From: Microcebus murinus
Taxonomy: Eukaryota; Chordata; Mammalia; Primates; Cheirogaleidae
Direction of reading: 5' to 3'
NCBI RefSeq assembly: GCF_040939455.1
Contig: NC_134109.1
Span: forward strand, 68,488,501 to 68,552,500
DNA length: 64,000 bases
The notes beneath the pieces were generated by a model that had not been told where the DNA came from, did no database searches, and was given only the letters and a program-made list of their open reading frames with translations. Below, one piece after another: positions 24,986-36,200 of this stretch (position 1 is its first letter; each line of letters opens with the position of its first letter). Made by a program: the position numbers and the translations under genes.

Positions 24986-25479
24986 CGGGAAAATATAAAA
25001 CAAATTACTCAGAGGAACACAAAAGTGGAGAGCCACCCAGCTATGGAGCTACCGCCTTGCCCAACCTCGGTCCCTGCCAGGATCCTGCCTCACCGTGGCA
25101 GAGACTTCTTAGACACACTCAGACCTAACTAGATCTCTCAGGGTTGTGGCCCAAGAGAGAGCAGCATAGAGAGATGCTTCTTCTAACTCAATACAAGACC
25201 TCAGTAACAAATTCACATTTCCTGACGCCAGACACTCTTTGTCCCAGTATAACTGACACTGGGAATATCTATTCCTTTCAGAGAATGTCTTATCCACCTC
25301 TGCCCCCCACCCCCTGCATAAGGAGTAGATCTAAAGGTTATCTCAAAACATAGTTGTCTACCATTTCTACAAGAGACATACAAACAATGAAAGGATAGGT
25401 GCACCCCCTTTCTCTGAGGTCCCAAAGCCCCTGGCACTTCCCACCATTACCCATTGTTGTCTCATCCACTCACTGCTCT

Positions 25480-25540
25480 ATCCCCAGTGTCTATCACAGA
25501 GGCTGGGACACAGCAGGAGCTCAATAAATATTTGCAGATG
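25480..25540 (+). repeat. L2 3' end fragment
   Basis: Contains CCCAGTGTCTATCACAGAGGCTGGGACACAGCAGGAGCTCAATAAATATTTG, an L2 terminus-like segment. Confidence 0.55.
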
Positions 25541-25771
25541 AGGCAGCTAGCAGGTAGGTCTGGTGACCTGCCAAAGATCACACAGAGAGTTGACGACTGA
25601 GCTAGGACTCCAGCCCAGGACCTTTGCTATTCTCTCACCCCCACCTGAGCTCATCCCATTTAGCTGAGCTAAGCATCGGGCAAAACTCAGACTTCTCTTG
25701 CCTGAACTACTGCAAAGCCCTTCTTTCTGGTCTCCCTACCACTGTCTTTTCAACAGCTCCTAAATATTCAG

Positions 25772-25795
25772 TCTCTCTCTCTCTCTGTCTCTCTC

Positions 25796-25876
<81 letters not shown>
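25772..25876 (+). repeat. (CT)n(CA)n compound microsatellite
   Basis: About 57 bp of CT repeats with two GT interruptions, followed by about 47 bp of CA repeats. It shares its architecture with the tract at 22731. Confidence 0.98.
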
Positions 25877-25877
<1 letters not shown>

Positions 25878-26210
25878 CCATACCTATAGATCCTCTGACC
25901 AATGAGTGGATGAATAAAAGGAATTATTCACTGAACACATGCCACGTTTCTTAGCATGGCCTATTAAAGCAACCCAAGTCTGGTTCTTTCCCATCTGTTT
26001 GGTCTTGACCTTGCACACTTTAACCCCCAGGCACAACCTCTTTTCTCATCTCTATTTTGTTTGCTCAGAAAATGCCCACTCCTTCTTTAGGACCAAGTTC
26101 AAAATCACCTTCCTCTACAAAATGTTCTTTGATCCTCTCCCAGTTCCCAGTATTTCCACAGTAACTTATTTCCACCTCTTGGGCAGCTCTAATCAAAACT
26201 TCTCACTCCA

Positions 26211-26533
26211 GGCCCAGCGCGGTGGCTCACGCCTGTAATCCTAGCACTCTGGAAGGCTGAGGCGGGCGGATTGCTTGAGGTCAGGAGTTCGAAACCAGCC
26301 TGAGCAAGAGCGAGACCCCGTCTCTACTATAAATAGAAAGAAATTAATTGGCCAACTATACATACAGAAAAAAATCAGTCAGGCATGGTGGTGCATGCCT
26401 GTAGTTCCAGCTACTTGGGAGGCTGAGGCAGGAGGATCGCTTGAGCCCAGGAGTTTGAGGTTGCTGTGAGCTAGGCTGACGCCACGGCACTCACTCTAGC
26501 CTGGACAACAAAGTGAGACTCTGTCTCAAAAAA
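26211..26533 (+). mobile_element. Alu SINE
   Basis: A dimeric strepsirrhine Alu starting GGCCCAGCGCGGTGG. The target-site duplication AAAACTTCTCACTCCA lies at 26195-26210 and 26534-26549. Confidence 0.95.
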
Positions 26534-26807
26534 AAAACTTCTCACTCCAATCTCCAGGCAAGAAGGTCCCTCCCATTAGTGATGGGACTGTCCACTCCTC
26601 CAGGTCAAGGTCCCAGCATGGTGGCCACGTCCCCAATGCCTAGCACAGGGCTTGGCACAGAGCAGGGGCCCTACAGGACTTTTGGGGGAATTAGCTAAGG
26701 GAACAATTGGACGGTGAGGCCACTAAAGCAGGCTCCCCAAAATCAGCCTCACCCCTGTGCACTTTCTGCCTCTGGCAGATCCAGGAAGTCTCCTTGACAA
26801 CTTAGAG

Positions 26808-26992
26808 CAGAGGTCCTCAAACTTTATAAACAGGGGGCCAGTTCACTGTCCTTCGGACTGTTGGAGGGCCGGACTATAGTTTTAAAAAACTATGAACAAA
26901 TTCACACTGCACATATCTTATTTTGAAGTAAAAAAAACAAACGGGCAAAAACACCCACATGTGGCCCGCGGGCCGTAGTTTGAGGACGCCTG
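26808..26992. mobile_element. Non-autonomous hAT element, 185 bp
   Basis: Ends CAGAGGTCCTCAAACT at the left and, read inverted, CAGGCGTCCTCAAACTACGG at the right. The exact 8-bp target-site duplication ACTTAGAG (26800-26807 and 26993-27000) is the hallmark of hAT transposition. The interior (GGGGGCCAGTTCACTGTCC..GGAGGGCCGG) has no coding capacity. A related copy lies at 30363-30588. Confidence 0.93.
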
Positions 26993-27394
26993 ACTTAGAG
27001 AGTCCAGCAGTGGGCTCCAAGGCATCACAGAACCCACTCCAAGCCCAGCCCAAACGCCGACTGGAAGACTAGCCAGTGTGTCATTTCTCAAGCATCTTGG
27101 AGGCCCAGAGTTCCAGCCAGAGAAGGAGACTCAGTAAGTTTCAATGGCAGTTCCTCCTGCACTGGAGCTCCAGGCTACGCCTGAGACCATCCTCAAATTA
27201 TTTAAATTGCGGGACAGGGCCAGCTAAGAGGAGACAGGAGCTGCCATGTGAGGAATATGTGTGCACTTCCCCTTCCCCAAGTACACTTCCAGGTGACCCT
27301 CCACCCAGGGCAGCCCAGACAAGATTTAGAGAAGGGGATGGGGAGCTATTTTAAAGATGGAGGTGGAAAGCAATAACACTTAATTAGCAGATGA

Positions 27395-27600
27395 CACTAG
27401 TTCTTATATTTTCCTGTGCTGAACAATCACCCAGGGTACTCTTTAAAATGCAAATTCCTGGGCCCTCCCCTTTACCCCCAATATAATTTAGTAGGTTAGG
27501 GGTTACCTAGGAATTTGCATTAAAAGCAAAATCCAAAAACAAACAAACAAAACCCCAAACCTCCCTAGTAATTCAAACACAAGTAATCCTCACACACTGG
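27395..27600. repeat. MER5-type hAT fragment
   Basis: ACAATCACCCAGGGTACTCTTTAAAATGCAAATTCCTGGGCCC is a MER5-like segment with an inverted-repeat feel (GGAATTTGCATT at the other side). Old and diverged. Confidence 0.6.
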
Positions 27601-29440
27601 CCAAGGTCTTTTCTGGCACCAGCTGGAGACCCAACCTCTTTCTTCTCTCTCTCCCAACTACAGCCTCAGGGAGCTGGATGTCTGCAGGAATCCTAGGAAA
27701 AGACAATGACACCTGGAGTCCCAGAATAACTACACGCAAAGGTCCCAGGAGGCTGACCCACATCAGGAGTCTAATTAGAAGAGGGGAAGGCCTGTACGGT
27801 GTGGGCCCAGAGGGCAGAACAAGCTCCTTGCAGAGCAGTCCCAAGGAAGTAGATGTGAGCCCAAAGTGAGGAAGAACTTTATGGCGAATCTGTTACATCA
27901 TTCCCGGCTTAAGGCCTACGCTCCAGTGGGAGAGCTCCCATCATCCTTGGATAACTCTAAATGCCCTGGCAGGCTATGAGGTCCTCCAGAATTCAGCCTC
28001 TACTTCCCCTTCCAGTCCCTCCTTAGAGCCCCCCCCTTCCAGCATTTAACCTGCACCCCAAGCAGAACCTCCCTTAGTTCTCTAAGTATGCCAGGCCCTG
28101 GAGGTCTGTTTCCTTCCTCATTCGTCCCTCCACTCTAAGACTTTGCCTAGCTGGTCACTGCCTGGCCTGCCCTCCCCTATTAGTCTGGTCAATTCCCAGA
28201 CATTCTTTAGGTCTCAGTTTAGAAGTCACCCCCTGAAGTTCCTGCTAACCCTACTGCAGGGTGGAGTGCCTCTGCTCTCTGTCCCCCCTGAATCCCATAT
28301 TAAAATTATTCATTGACCACCCCCAAAGGTCTGACGTACTCTCTGTACAAGAAATATTTATTGAGTTGAATTCTTGAATTGTGATGAGCTGCTTACTTAC
28401 TTTTGCCCCATGAGGCTAAGGATTTCCCCAGGACCCCACTGGCTGGCACTTAGTAGCTGCTCAATAATTGTCTGACAGAGGAATGGTCCTTCTTAAGAGG
28501 CAGTGAGTCTCTATTGTGCAGCTTTTCATTCACACAGAGCTGACCCACTGAGAGACCCTGGGAGTTTGGGGAGGAGCTGAGGAATACTGAATATGACACA
28601 CGTGCCCCAGAAGGGTTTCTTCTGACATGGAGATTACGGGATAATGACTCTAGCAGGAGGCTGGAGGGGGGTCTTTGAAAAGCAACCAAGGCCCAGTGAG
28701 CTGATCACTTGATGTCAGTTAGGTTCAAAGTGGTTTGTGCTCAGGAAGGTAAAGGAACTTCATCCCAAAGCAGCAGGGGGAGGGGGATCGCCCTGGTTCT
28801 CTTGTTCTCCAATCCAGAGCCAGTTTCTCTCACACCCACCCCTGCACTCCTGGGAACTTGCCAGGACTGTCTGGACTCACTGGCACAAAAAGGCCCCACC
28901 AGCCTTGAGGCGAAGCCAGCTTCCCAATTGCTAACTCCCTGAACGTCTTTAGATACGGCCACTGCCTTAGGGCCTGGCCAACTCAAGCTGTTGTACTCAG
29001 TGCCCGCTGTGTGCCAAGCTCCAGGGGAACAAAGTCTGACTTCCCCAGCCCACGGGCCTCCTAGGCCATCAAGACAGGGGACAAACCAGGTTTCCAGCCT
29101 GTGGCTGCCAGTGGTGACAGATGTACCAGCTTCTCAGAAGGCCAGCATGGATGTGCCTACTTGCAGGATAGGCCAAAACTCATACAATGCCCTGAGCCCC
29201 AGGGCAAGTGGCATTCAGAGCCTACAAGAAGGCTGCTTGGCTTTGTGCAGTCTACCTCTGAAGCACAAATCTTTCCAGAATGTCTTCACAATTCCCAAGG
29301 GTAGGAGAATCCAAAGTGTGGATGGACCCACGCCCGCTCCCCTCACTACTACCCTCACTCCAGGGAGATTAGTTTCAGGGGCCTGGGCCTCCAGGGTCAG
29401 GGTGTCTAGTGTGGGCCGGGAGCAGGAACCCAGGAGGGCA
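27600..29440. other. Intergenic upstream of the NFATC4 3' end
   Basis: Mostly unique-looking sequence with small L2/MIR scraps (for example AAATATTTATTGAGTTGAATTC near 28,350 and CTTAGTAGCTGCTCAATAATTG near 28,450). A 176-codon frame at 28991..29521 has no domain and overlaps a MIR, so I do not call it a gene. Confidence 0.4.
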
Positions 29441-29444
29441 GCAT

Positions 29445-29525
29445 TCAGCCTGCTGTTGATTAGCTGTGTGACCCTGGGCAAGTCCCTTTCCCTCTCTGGA
29501 TCTCAGATTCCTCCTCTATAAATGA
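29445..29525 (+). repeat. MIR core fragment
   Basis: TTGATTAGCTGTGTGACCCTGGGCAAGTCCCTTTCCCTCTCTGGATCTCAG is an almost canonical MIR core. Confidence 0.85.
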
Positions 29526-29536
29526 GGGAGAGCAAC

Positions 29537-29665
29537 TAGAACAGTGTTTCCTCACCTTGGCTATGAACCAAAATCATCTTGTGGTGGCAAGACAAAGGAA
29601 TCAAAAATACACAGATTCCTAGGTCCCATCCCAAAGCTCCTAAAGGAATCTGGATCTCCAGGGAG
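29537..29665. repeat. MER5-type hAT fragment
   Basis: AACAGTGTTTCCTCACCTTGGCTATGAACCAAAATCATC, then AGATTCCTAGGTCCCATCCC and GGATCTCCAGGGAGG, follow the order of a MER5 element. Confidence 0.65.
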
Positions 29666-29874
29666 GAGAGGTAGAGCAGCCTATCAAGCCTTGGCCCCCA
29701 ACCTTGGCCCCCATCAGGGAGCCTTCACGCCCTCCCCAGCCCCTTCCCCTGAGAAGCTCCTTGGCATGCAACCACCCCAGCCACACTGCATCTCTTTCCA
29801 ACCTTTCCACCTCCTTGGGCCAGGGCTGGAGTAAGCCATCCCACCCCTCTCTCCAAAGAGCTCTGAAGCACGAA

Positions 29875-30199
29875 GCACTGGTTAGTGAGCAGTTTATTAC
29901 CCATCAACCTGTCCCCAGCTTCCCACCACTGCTGCAGCCTGTACACAATCTAGACGCGTCTTCCCTCCAGCCAGTTCTGGCACCCAGCCTGTCTCCATCC
30001 CATCCCGACCTCCACACTCTCCCTCCCCCAGCCCTCCAAGGCAGCACCAGGGCCAGGGGCCACGCCTCAGTGGGGAGGGGAAGACAGGGAGGCAAGCAGA
30101 AGCTGGGGAAAGAGGAACCAGAGTTGGCCCCAAGCTTCTGGAGCCACCACCCCAGGAAGGAGGGAAGGTGGGCTGGGGCTGAGGTTGCCAGGCGATGGT
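29875..30199 (-). other. NFATC4: NFATC4 3' untranslated region
   Basis: Runs from the stop codon to an inferred cleavage site about 20 nt past the AATAAA signal at 29898..29893. A 3'UTR of about 325 nt is short but consistent with a compact gene. The cleavage position is inferred. Confidence 0.7.
29893..29898 (-). terminator. NFATC4: NFATC4 polyadenylation signal AATAAA
   Basis: The canonical hexamer on the minus strand (GGTAATAAACTGC), about 300 nt after the NFATC4 stop codon. It is the first canonical signal downstream of the stop. Confidence 0.75.
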
Positions 30200-30267
30200 T
30201 CAGGCGGGAGGATCTTCTCCAGGAGGTGCAGGGAAGCCACTCAGGTCTCGGCCAATGATCTCACTCA
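30200..30267 (-). CDS. NFATC4: NFATC4 coding exon 10 (last 21 residues and stop)
   Basis: Acceptor CTTTGCAG|TGAG; encodes [15 protein letters not shown] followed by TGA at 30202..30200. Found by phase continuity; it is too short for an ORF listing. Confidence 0.95.
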
Positions 30268-33200
30268 CTGCAAAGGAGGGGCAGTTGAGAGACTGGGCTA
30301 CCGGTGGATCCCCTCCTCTTCCAGAGACCCCCAATCCATTCCAGGCAGGGCTTAGTCTAGGACAGGGGTCCTCAAACTTTTAAAACAGGGGGCCAGTTCA
30401 CTGTCCCTCAGACGACTGGAGGGCCGTTGGAGAGTGCGGGTGCACATTCCACACATGCGTACTGTGGGCCCCGGACGAGAGTCGGCTGCTAGGCAGGACA
30501 GGCAGCGGTGGCAAAAACACCCAGCGGGCAGGATAAATGTCCTCGGCAGGCCGCATGTGGCCCGCAGGCCGTAGTTTGAGGACCCCTGGTCTAGGACATC
30601 TCTAGGCTCCTCCTTCACTGGGCCTCAGTTTCCCCAATATGTCTTGACACCTGGTCCTAATCAAATCTTGCCCAGCTCCATCCACATGGGCTCCCAGGCC
30701 CCCATCCCAGCCCTTTCCTGTTGGATTGGCCTGCAATGTCAGGGCAACTGGTATCAGCAGGGCTAGAGTTGAGTGTAGCCAGTGGAAGAAAGCAGAGGCA
30801 AAACAGGAAGGCTCTCATCACCAGTCCTGACCACAGCACCATGTTTAAGGGAAAGCTGAGGCACAGGGAAGCCTGCTTGATTGGGACCTCAGCATGCCAC
30901 TGCCCCTCTCTGAAACTCAGTGCCTGACTTTGCAAATTGAGGGAGCTAAATGGAATGATCTCGAAAGTAGTTCTAGCTCAAGATTTTGTGACTTGGGACA
31001 GAGGGCAAAGGCAAGAGAAAGACTAAGGTCGGTACTCTATGCACCCTTCTGAATTAAGTTAACTGGATTCAGGTGGCCACATGCACCAAAATGTTGCCTC
31101 CTGGGACCCTCCAACTGGCCCGAGAGACCAAGGATGCCAGTCTCTGGGAAGCCACACTCCACCCTCAGCAAACATGCAGAGCAATCTCTCGCACACACTC
31201 ACACCCACAGCCCCCAATCCCACACCCACCTTCCTCCAGCGTGATACCCTGGATAGGGACACTGTCTCGGAAGCCGCTGCTGTAGCCACCCCTGGATTTC
31301 TCCTGCTCCGAAGCCCCCTCCCCAGGGCCGTAGCCTGGCCCTACCTCATTGTATCCCTCAGCAGGCAGGGGATGCACACCACTCTGGGAAGGGAAGGGGG
31401 CTTCAAGCGGTGGGGACCCAGGAAGAGGAGGCCGAAAGGGGGCTGGAGGAGGGAATGGCAGCCCCAGGGGAAAAGAGGAGCCCCGCCCTCCGTAAGGGTC
31501 ACTGGGGAAGGGGCGGGGAAGGAAAGAGACTGGAGGTGGGCGGGCACAACCTGTGGCACCCCCACTCTCAGGGAACATCCGCAGGCCCGGTCTGTAGGAT
31601 GGTGGGGGCCCCGTCTGGGGGTACAGAGGGGGCGTGCCATAGCCGAAGCCTTCTGACAGGTAAGGAGCTTCGTAAGCAGGGTCTTCATGGGGATAGGAGG
31701 GGTAGGGGGGCCTGGGTGGTGAGAAGTCCATGTCAGTGCCAAAAGGGGGGCCCGATGCAGAAGGGAAGCCCCGGAGAGATGAGTCTGGTAGGGGCTCCTC
31801 CTTGCAGATCACTGGGAAGATGGAAGGAGGAGGACACGCTGGTGAGGGGCCTGGCAGTCTCCCCACTGCACACCTTCCAACTACCAGCTCCTCCCAGGTT
31901 CCATCCATGCCTCGGCCCCCCACAATGGGGGCACTGCTTCCCTCGGCCCCGGCCTCCCCATATCCCTACACCCCCACCATGGGCTGTCCTGGAGCGTACC
32001 AGGCAGGAACTTGAAACTCTGGGTAGGACTGCGCTTCCTCCGCCCATTGGAGACATAAAAGTAGACCTGGACTGGCCGGGACACCCGCTTGTTGCTATAC
32101 TCAGGGACGGTCAGGGTCAGTGTCACCTGAAGAAGAGAGAAAATGAGGCAGGGCACCCTCAGGGATCCAGGCTCAGCTCACCCTTTCCAAGGGCCCAAAC
32201 TCAACCTCCTAGCTTCTTCCATTTGCTAAGGAGCAAAGTCCATTCCCTAGAGATGAACCTGCTGACAGAGTGGCCACACTGCCTCCTCCAGAAAAGAATA
32301 GGTAGTTTTGGAGTCCACTCCCACTGGGCAAGGGGACCCAGTTGAGAATCTCCTGACTTCTCCCACCCCTGCCCTCTGGGGGCTACCCTAGTGACACTGG
32401 TACCTCATTGCTCTGCAGTCGGTTCACCATGGCCTCCTCCTCCCACTGCAGCTTTCCATCTGTACAGGGGAACAGACAGCTCCAGCCCAACTCTAGGGCC
32501 TCCACCCCTGCCCTAGTCACCTGCCATTTCCTTTCCTGCTAGAGCCAAGACCAAATTCAGAGGGCCCCAAGAAGGTCTGCACACAGAGGAGCCCACTGCA
32601 TTTTTACTTGATAGAATGGAAGAGTCAGGGTTTAAAACTATTTCCAAGGTACAGGGAAGCCAACTGAGACCCAGGGAAATGTCAGGACCAGCCCAGGGAC
32701 CAGAGGGAGTTAGTGACAAAAGCAACTCTTGAACTCTCCCACCCAACTCCAAATATCACCTCCCATGATAATGCTGTGAGGGAAGATCAAAGGTAGGAAA
32801 GGGTCCTAGCTTGATGGAGGGCAATGAGTCCCCAAGTCTCATGACCCAGAACCTCTAGAGATGCTCTGACATGGTCACAGGGTGCTAAATTCAGATATAG
32901 GGGCTGGTGCTCTTGGTGAACAGGGTTTGGAGAGGGCAAAGGTCTCGGGTTGGTGGCTGTACATGGAACCCTCAATTTTCCCTTTCTCTACCCCTGAAGC
33001 TTCATTTTGGGGCACATCATGGGCTCTCTAAATCACAGCTTTGCCTCCAGACCCATAACTCAAGAGGGGCCCCAGTAGGAGCTATCAGGGTCACATCATA
33101 TGCCCTATCTCCATGGGGTAAGTTATCTCAAAGCAGACTCCTCTTTCATAAAAAGAATGTGTATATCTTACATTTGTTCAGCATCCTCATCATGTTAGAT

Positions 33201-36200
33201 TGCTGTTACACCCATCTCCCCACAGGAAGCAGAAAGAACAATAGGAAGGGTAGTCTGTCTGTCTCATTTTACAGATAACTGAAGCTCAACTGGCCAATTG
33301 AGTGATAGTGCCAGAGATCTTTCACCTGCTAGTTCCAAGCTCTCCCTGCCTGCCCTCCCCTCCCCAGTGGGTACTCACCAGGGCCCCTCTCAATGAACAC
33401 CACCTTGGAGTCTGGCAGGAAATTCGAGCCAGTCAGTACTAGTTCCTCCCCTCCTCTCACGGAGCAGGCGCTAGGGCTGTAAGCCTCCACCTGGGGCAGC
33501 TCCTGGGCTGAGCGCTGGGCTGCAGAGCAGTGCAAGGAAGAGGCCTGGCTGGGCTGGGTATGGAGGGGGCAGCCTCCTCTGCCCCGCCCTCTTTGGAACA
33601 ACTGCCACAGGGGCCTGGGGGAGCCCTCCTAAGTGGCAGACACACAAGTAAACCAATTGTATCCACGGAGTCACACAGACCTTGTAAGGGGCCGCTCCCT
33701 GAGCAGAGAGAGAGGTGAACAGGCTAGGCCAGGGAGTTACCCAAACAGTGCACAGGGCCACCCCAGGGGTAGAGAGGGTACAGGGTCACTCCGGTCCAGC
33801 CCAGAGATAGAGTCTACAGCAGGGGAAAACTAGAACACCACCCCTTCCACTCCCCCATTTGTGGTAGAAATAAGGGCTGGGTCCTCTGTAGGGCTACCCA
33901 GGACAGACAGGGCACAGGACACTGCAGAAGAGATGGGCAGACAGACACACACAGACAAAAAAGTCACAAGAGACAGAGAGATGGCCCAGGGCCTCTTTGC
34001 TCACAGCACTCAATGGGCACCGATGCTGTCTGCACCGAGACGACCTTCCCGCCTCCCTGGGGCACGTGTACCCGGAACACCAGCCGCACGCGTGTGTTTT
34101 TTCGCCCGATGTCCGTCTCACCCTTCCGAAGCTCAATGTCTGAGTTCCGAAGCTTCAGGATTCCAGCACAGTCAATGCTGAAGGCAAAGGATGGATGGCA
34201 AGCCCTCCTAGCTGAAGCCAGAATGGTGATACACCCTAAAGAGGGAAGCCCCTGCCCTCCATCCAAAGCCCTGAATGACTGGTGCCTTAGAGGCTGTTTC
34301 TAACCCAGCCTATCCAGGGTGCCCCCAGCCCCAAAATTCCTCTTTGAGATGGTAAGAAGGCATGAAGTTAGCACCTAAGGATGATGTTTAGCTCTTCTGG
34401 GAAAAGGAAGAGGTGGACTAGCTTGGGCCCAATGGAGAAGGCTGGTCTAAATCCTGCAGATGGAGGGGAAGTTGCGTGGGGACTTACTTGGCCGCCATGT
34501 TGTTCTCAGGCAGCAGGGTCATCTCCAACACCTTGGTGCCACTGACTACGGCTTCATAGCTGGCCGTGGCCACCATCTTGCCCGTGATACGGTGCACCTG
34601 GTAGAAGGCATGAGGCCTCAGGTTCCTTTCATCTGCAGTGCCGATGAACATCTGTAGGGTCAGCGGCTTCTCACTGTAGCCTAGGAGCTGGCAGAGGAAG
34701 ACAGAGGCCACCTAATTGAAATCCCCACAGTCTCATCCTTTATCCATCCCTGGATTTTCAGTCCACCAGTGAATGGGGATGGTGAAAGATAAAGGATATC
34801 CTGGAAGGGAATCCCTGGGGAACTGGGCACCCGTTGTGGAGAAAACGTGGCCTGGAGTTCACAGTGTTATTCTTGGAATAAGGCCCAAACTGGGCTGGGC
34901 AAAGGGGGAAGAGCCTCAGAGAGAGACTGGCCCAACTCAATATCCTCAATATAGAGAAAACCTAACTCCCAGTGACTTTTGGCCTCTGCCTAACCCTTCC
35001 CCCACATCTGGCAGGCCACCATTTTCCAGAGTAGACATGAGGCTGGTGTCCCAGGGGATGAGTTGAGTGGGCGTGGAAGGACAAAGGAGTAGAAAGTATA
35101 TCCGGGTCCTTGAAGTACACCCCTCCTCCCCCAACTCCAGTCCCTCCCCCAGGCTGCCTGCAGGACCAGGGCTGAGAGGGAGTGTGGGAAAGGGCAGTGC
35201 CATCCGTTCTGCACAGCTGGAGCCCATCTGCAGGGATCTGGGATGGGAGCTGGGAGCAGGGAAAGGATAACAGGCCTGGCCCCTGTCCCTTACCTTGACT
35301 ACAGGGTGACCACCAGGGGCAGCTTTGACAGCTCCACGGCTGCCTTCTGTCTCATAGTGGGCCCTGTGGTGGGCTCTAGGCTGCACCTCGATCCTCAGCT
35401 CCAGCTGCTCATACTGGCTGGGCAGAGGCCAGTCCAGGGGGGGTAGGGCAGAGGTCCTGGGTAGAAGAGAAGAGCAGTGAATACCGGCAGCCTCAGACCC
35501 CAATCAGGACCACTCTGGGTTTGTGAGGGAGGAGAGGTATGGGTCTAGAAAGAGGAAAGCACAGCAGAAATAAAGTCCAAAAGCCCAGAAGCAAGGGGAG
35601 ATAGGGGACAGAGCCCCTTGAGATGAGGGTATGGAAGATGGCAACAAGCCTGAAACTCCTTTCTTCCCTGCTCTGAGCACAGGATTTGGGGTAAGGAGGC
35701 TTCGCCTGGATACGGAGGAACCCCAAACCTGTCCTAAGCCCCAGACCTAGATGGGAAGAGTAAAAAAAATGCCACTTCAGACCAAAAAAGACCTTAGACC
35801 TGAATGCTTTGTTTTACAAATAAAGGAAATGAGGCCACAGCCAGTGGCAGAACTCAGGATAGAGCACACTCTGCTCCTAGGCCAGCTCCCTTTCCACTGG
35901 TTGGGGCTTGAGAGGTAGAGTTCAAGGAAGCTAAGGGGTTTCAGGTGGGGCAACTTATCCTGTACTGCGCTCCCAGATATCCTAGGCCAGTGAATCTCAA
36001 GTGGTAACTGCCCCTCAGGTGATATTTGGTAATGTCTGGACACAGTTTTTGTTGTCACAACTAGAGGAGGTAGTGCTACTAGCATCCTATAGGTAGAAGC
36101 CAGGGATGCTGCTGAACCATCCTACAATGCCCAGCACAGCCCCGACAACAAAGAATTATCCTACTCAAAATATCAATAGTGCTGAGGTTGAGAAAACCTT

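Noticed and set aside
22731..25876. Two (CT)n(CA)n tracts considered as a duplicated locus
   Set aside because: Their flanking sequences do not match each other, so they are independent microsatellites of a common type.
31410..32345. 311-codon plus-strand open frame across NFATC4 exons 8-9
   Set aside because: It is antisense to well-supported NFATC4 coding exons and their introns. The GC-rich, stop-poor composition explains it, and no domain is visible.
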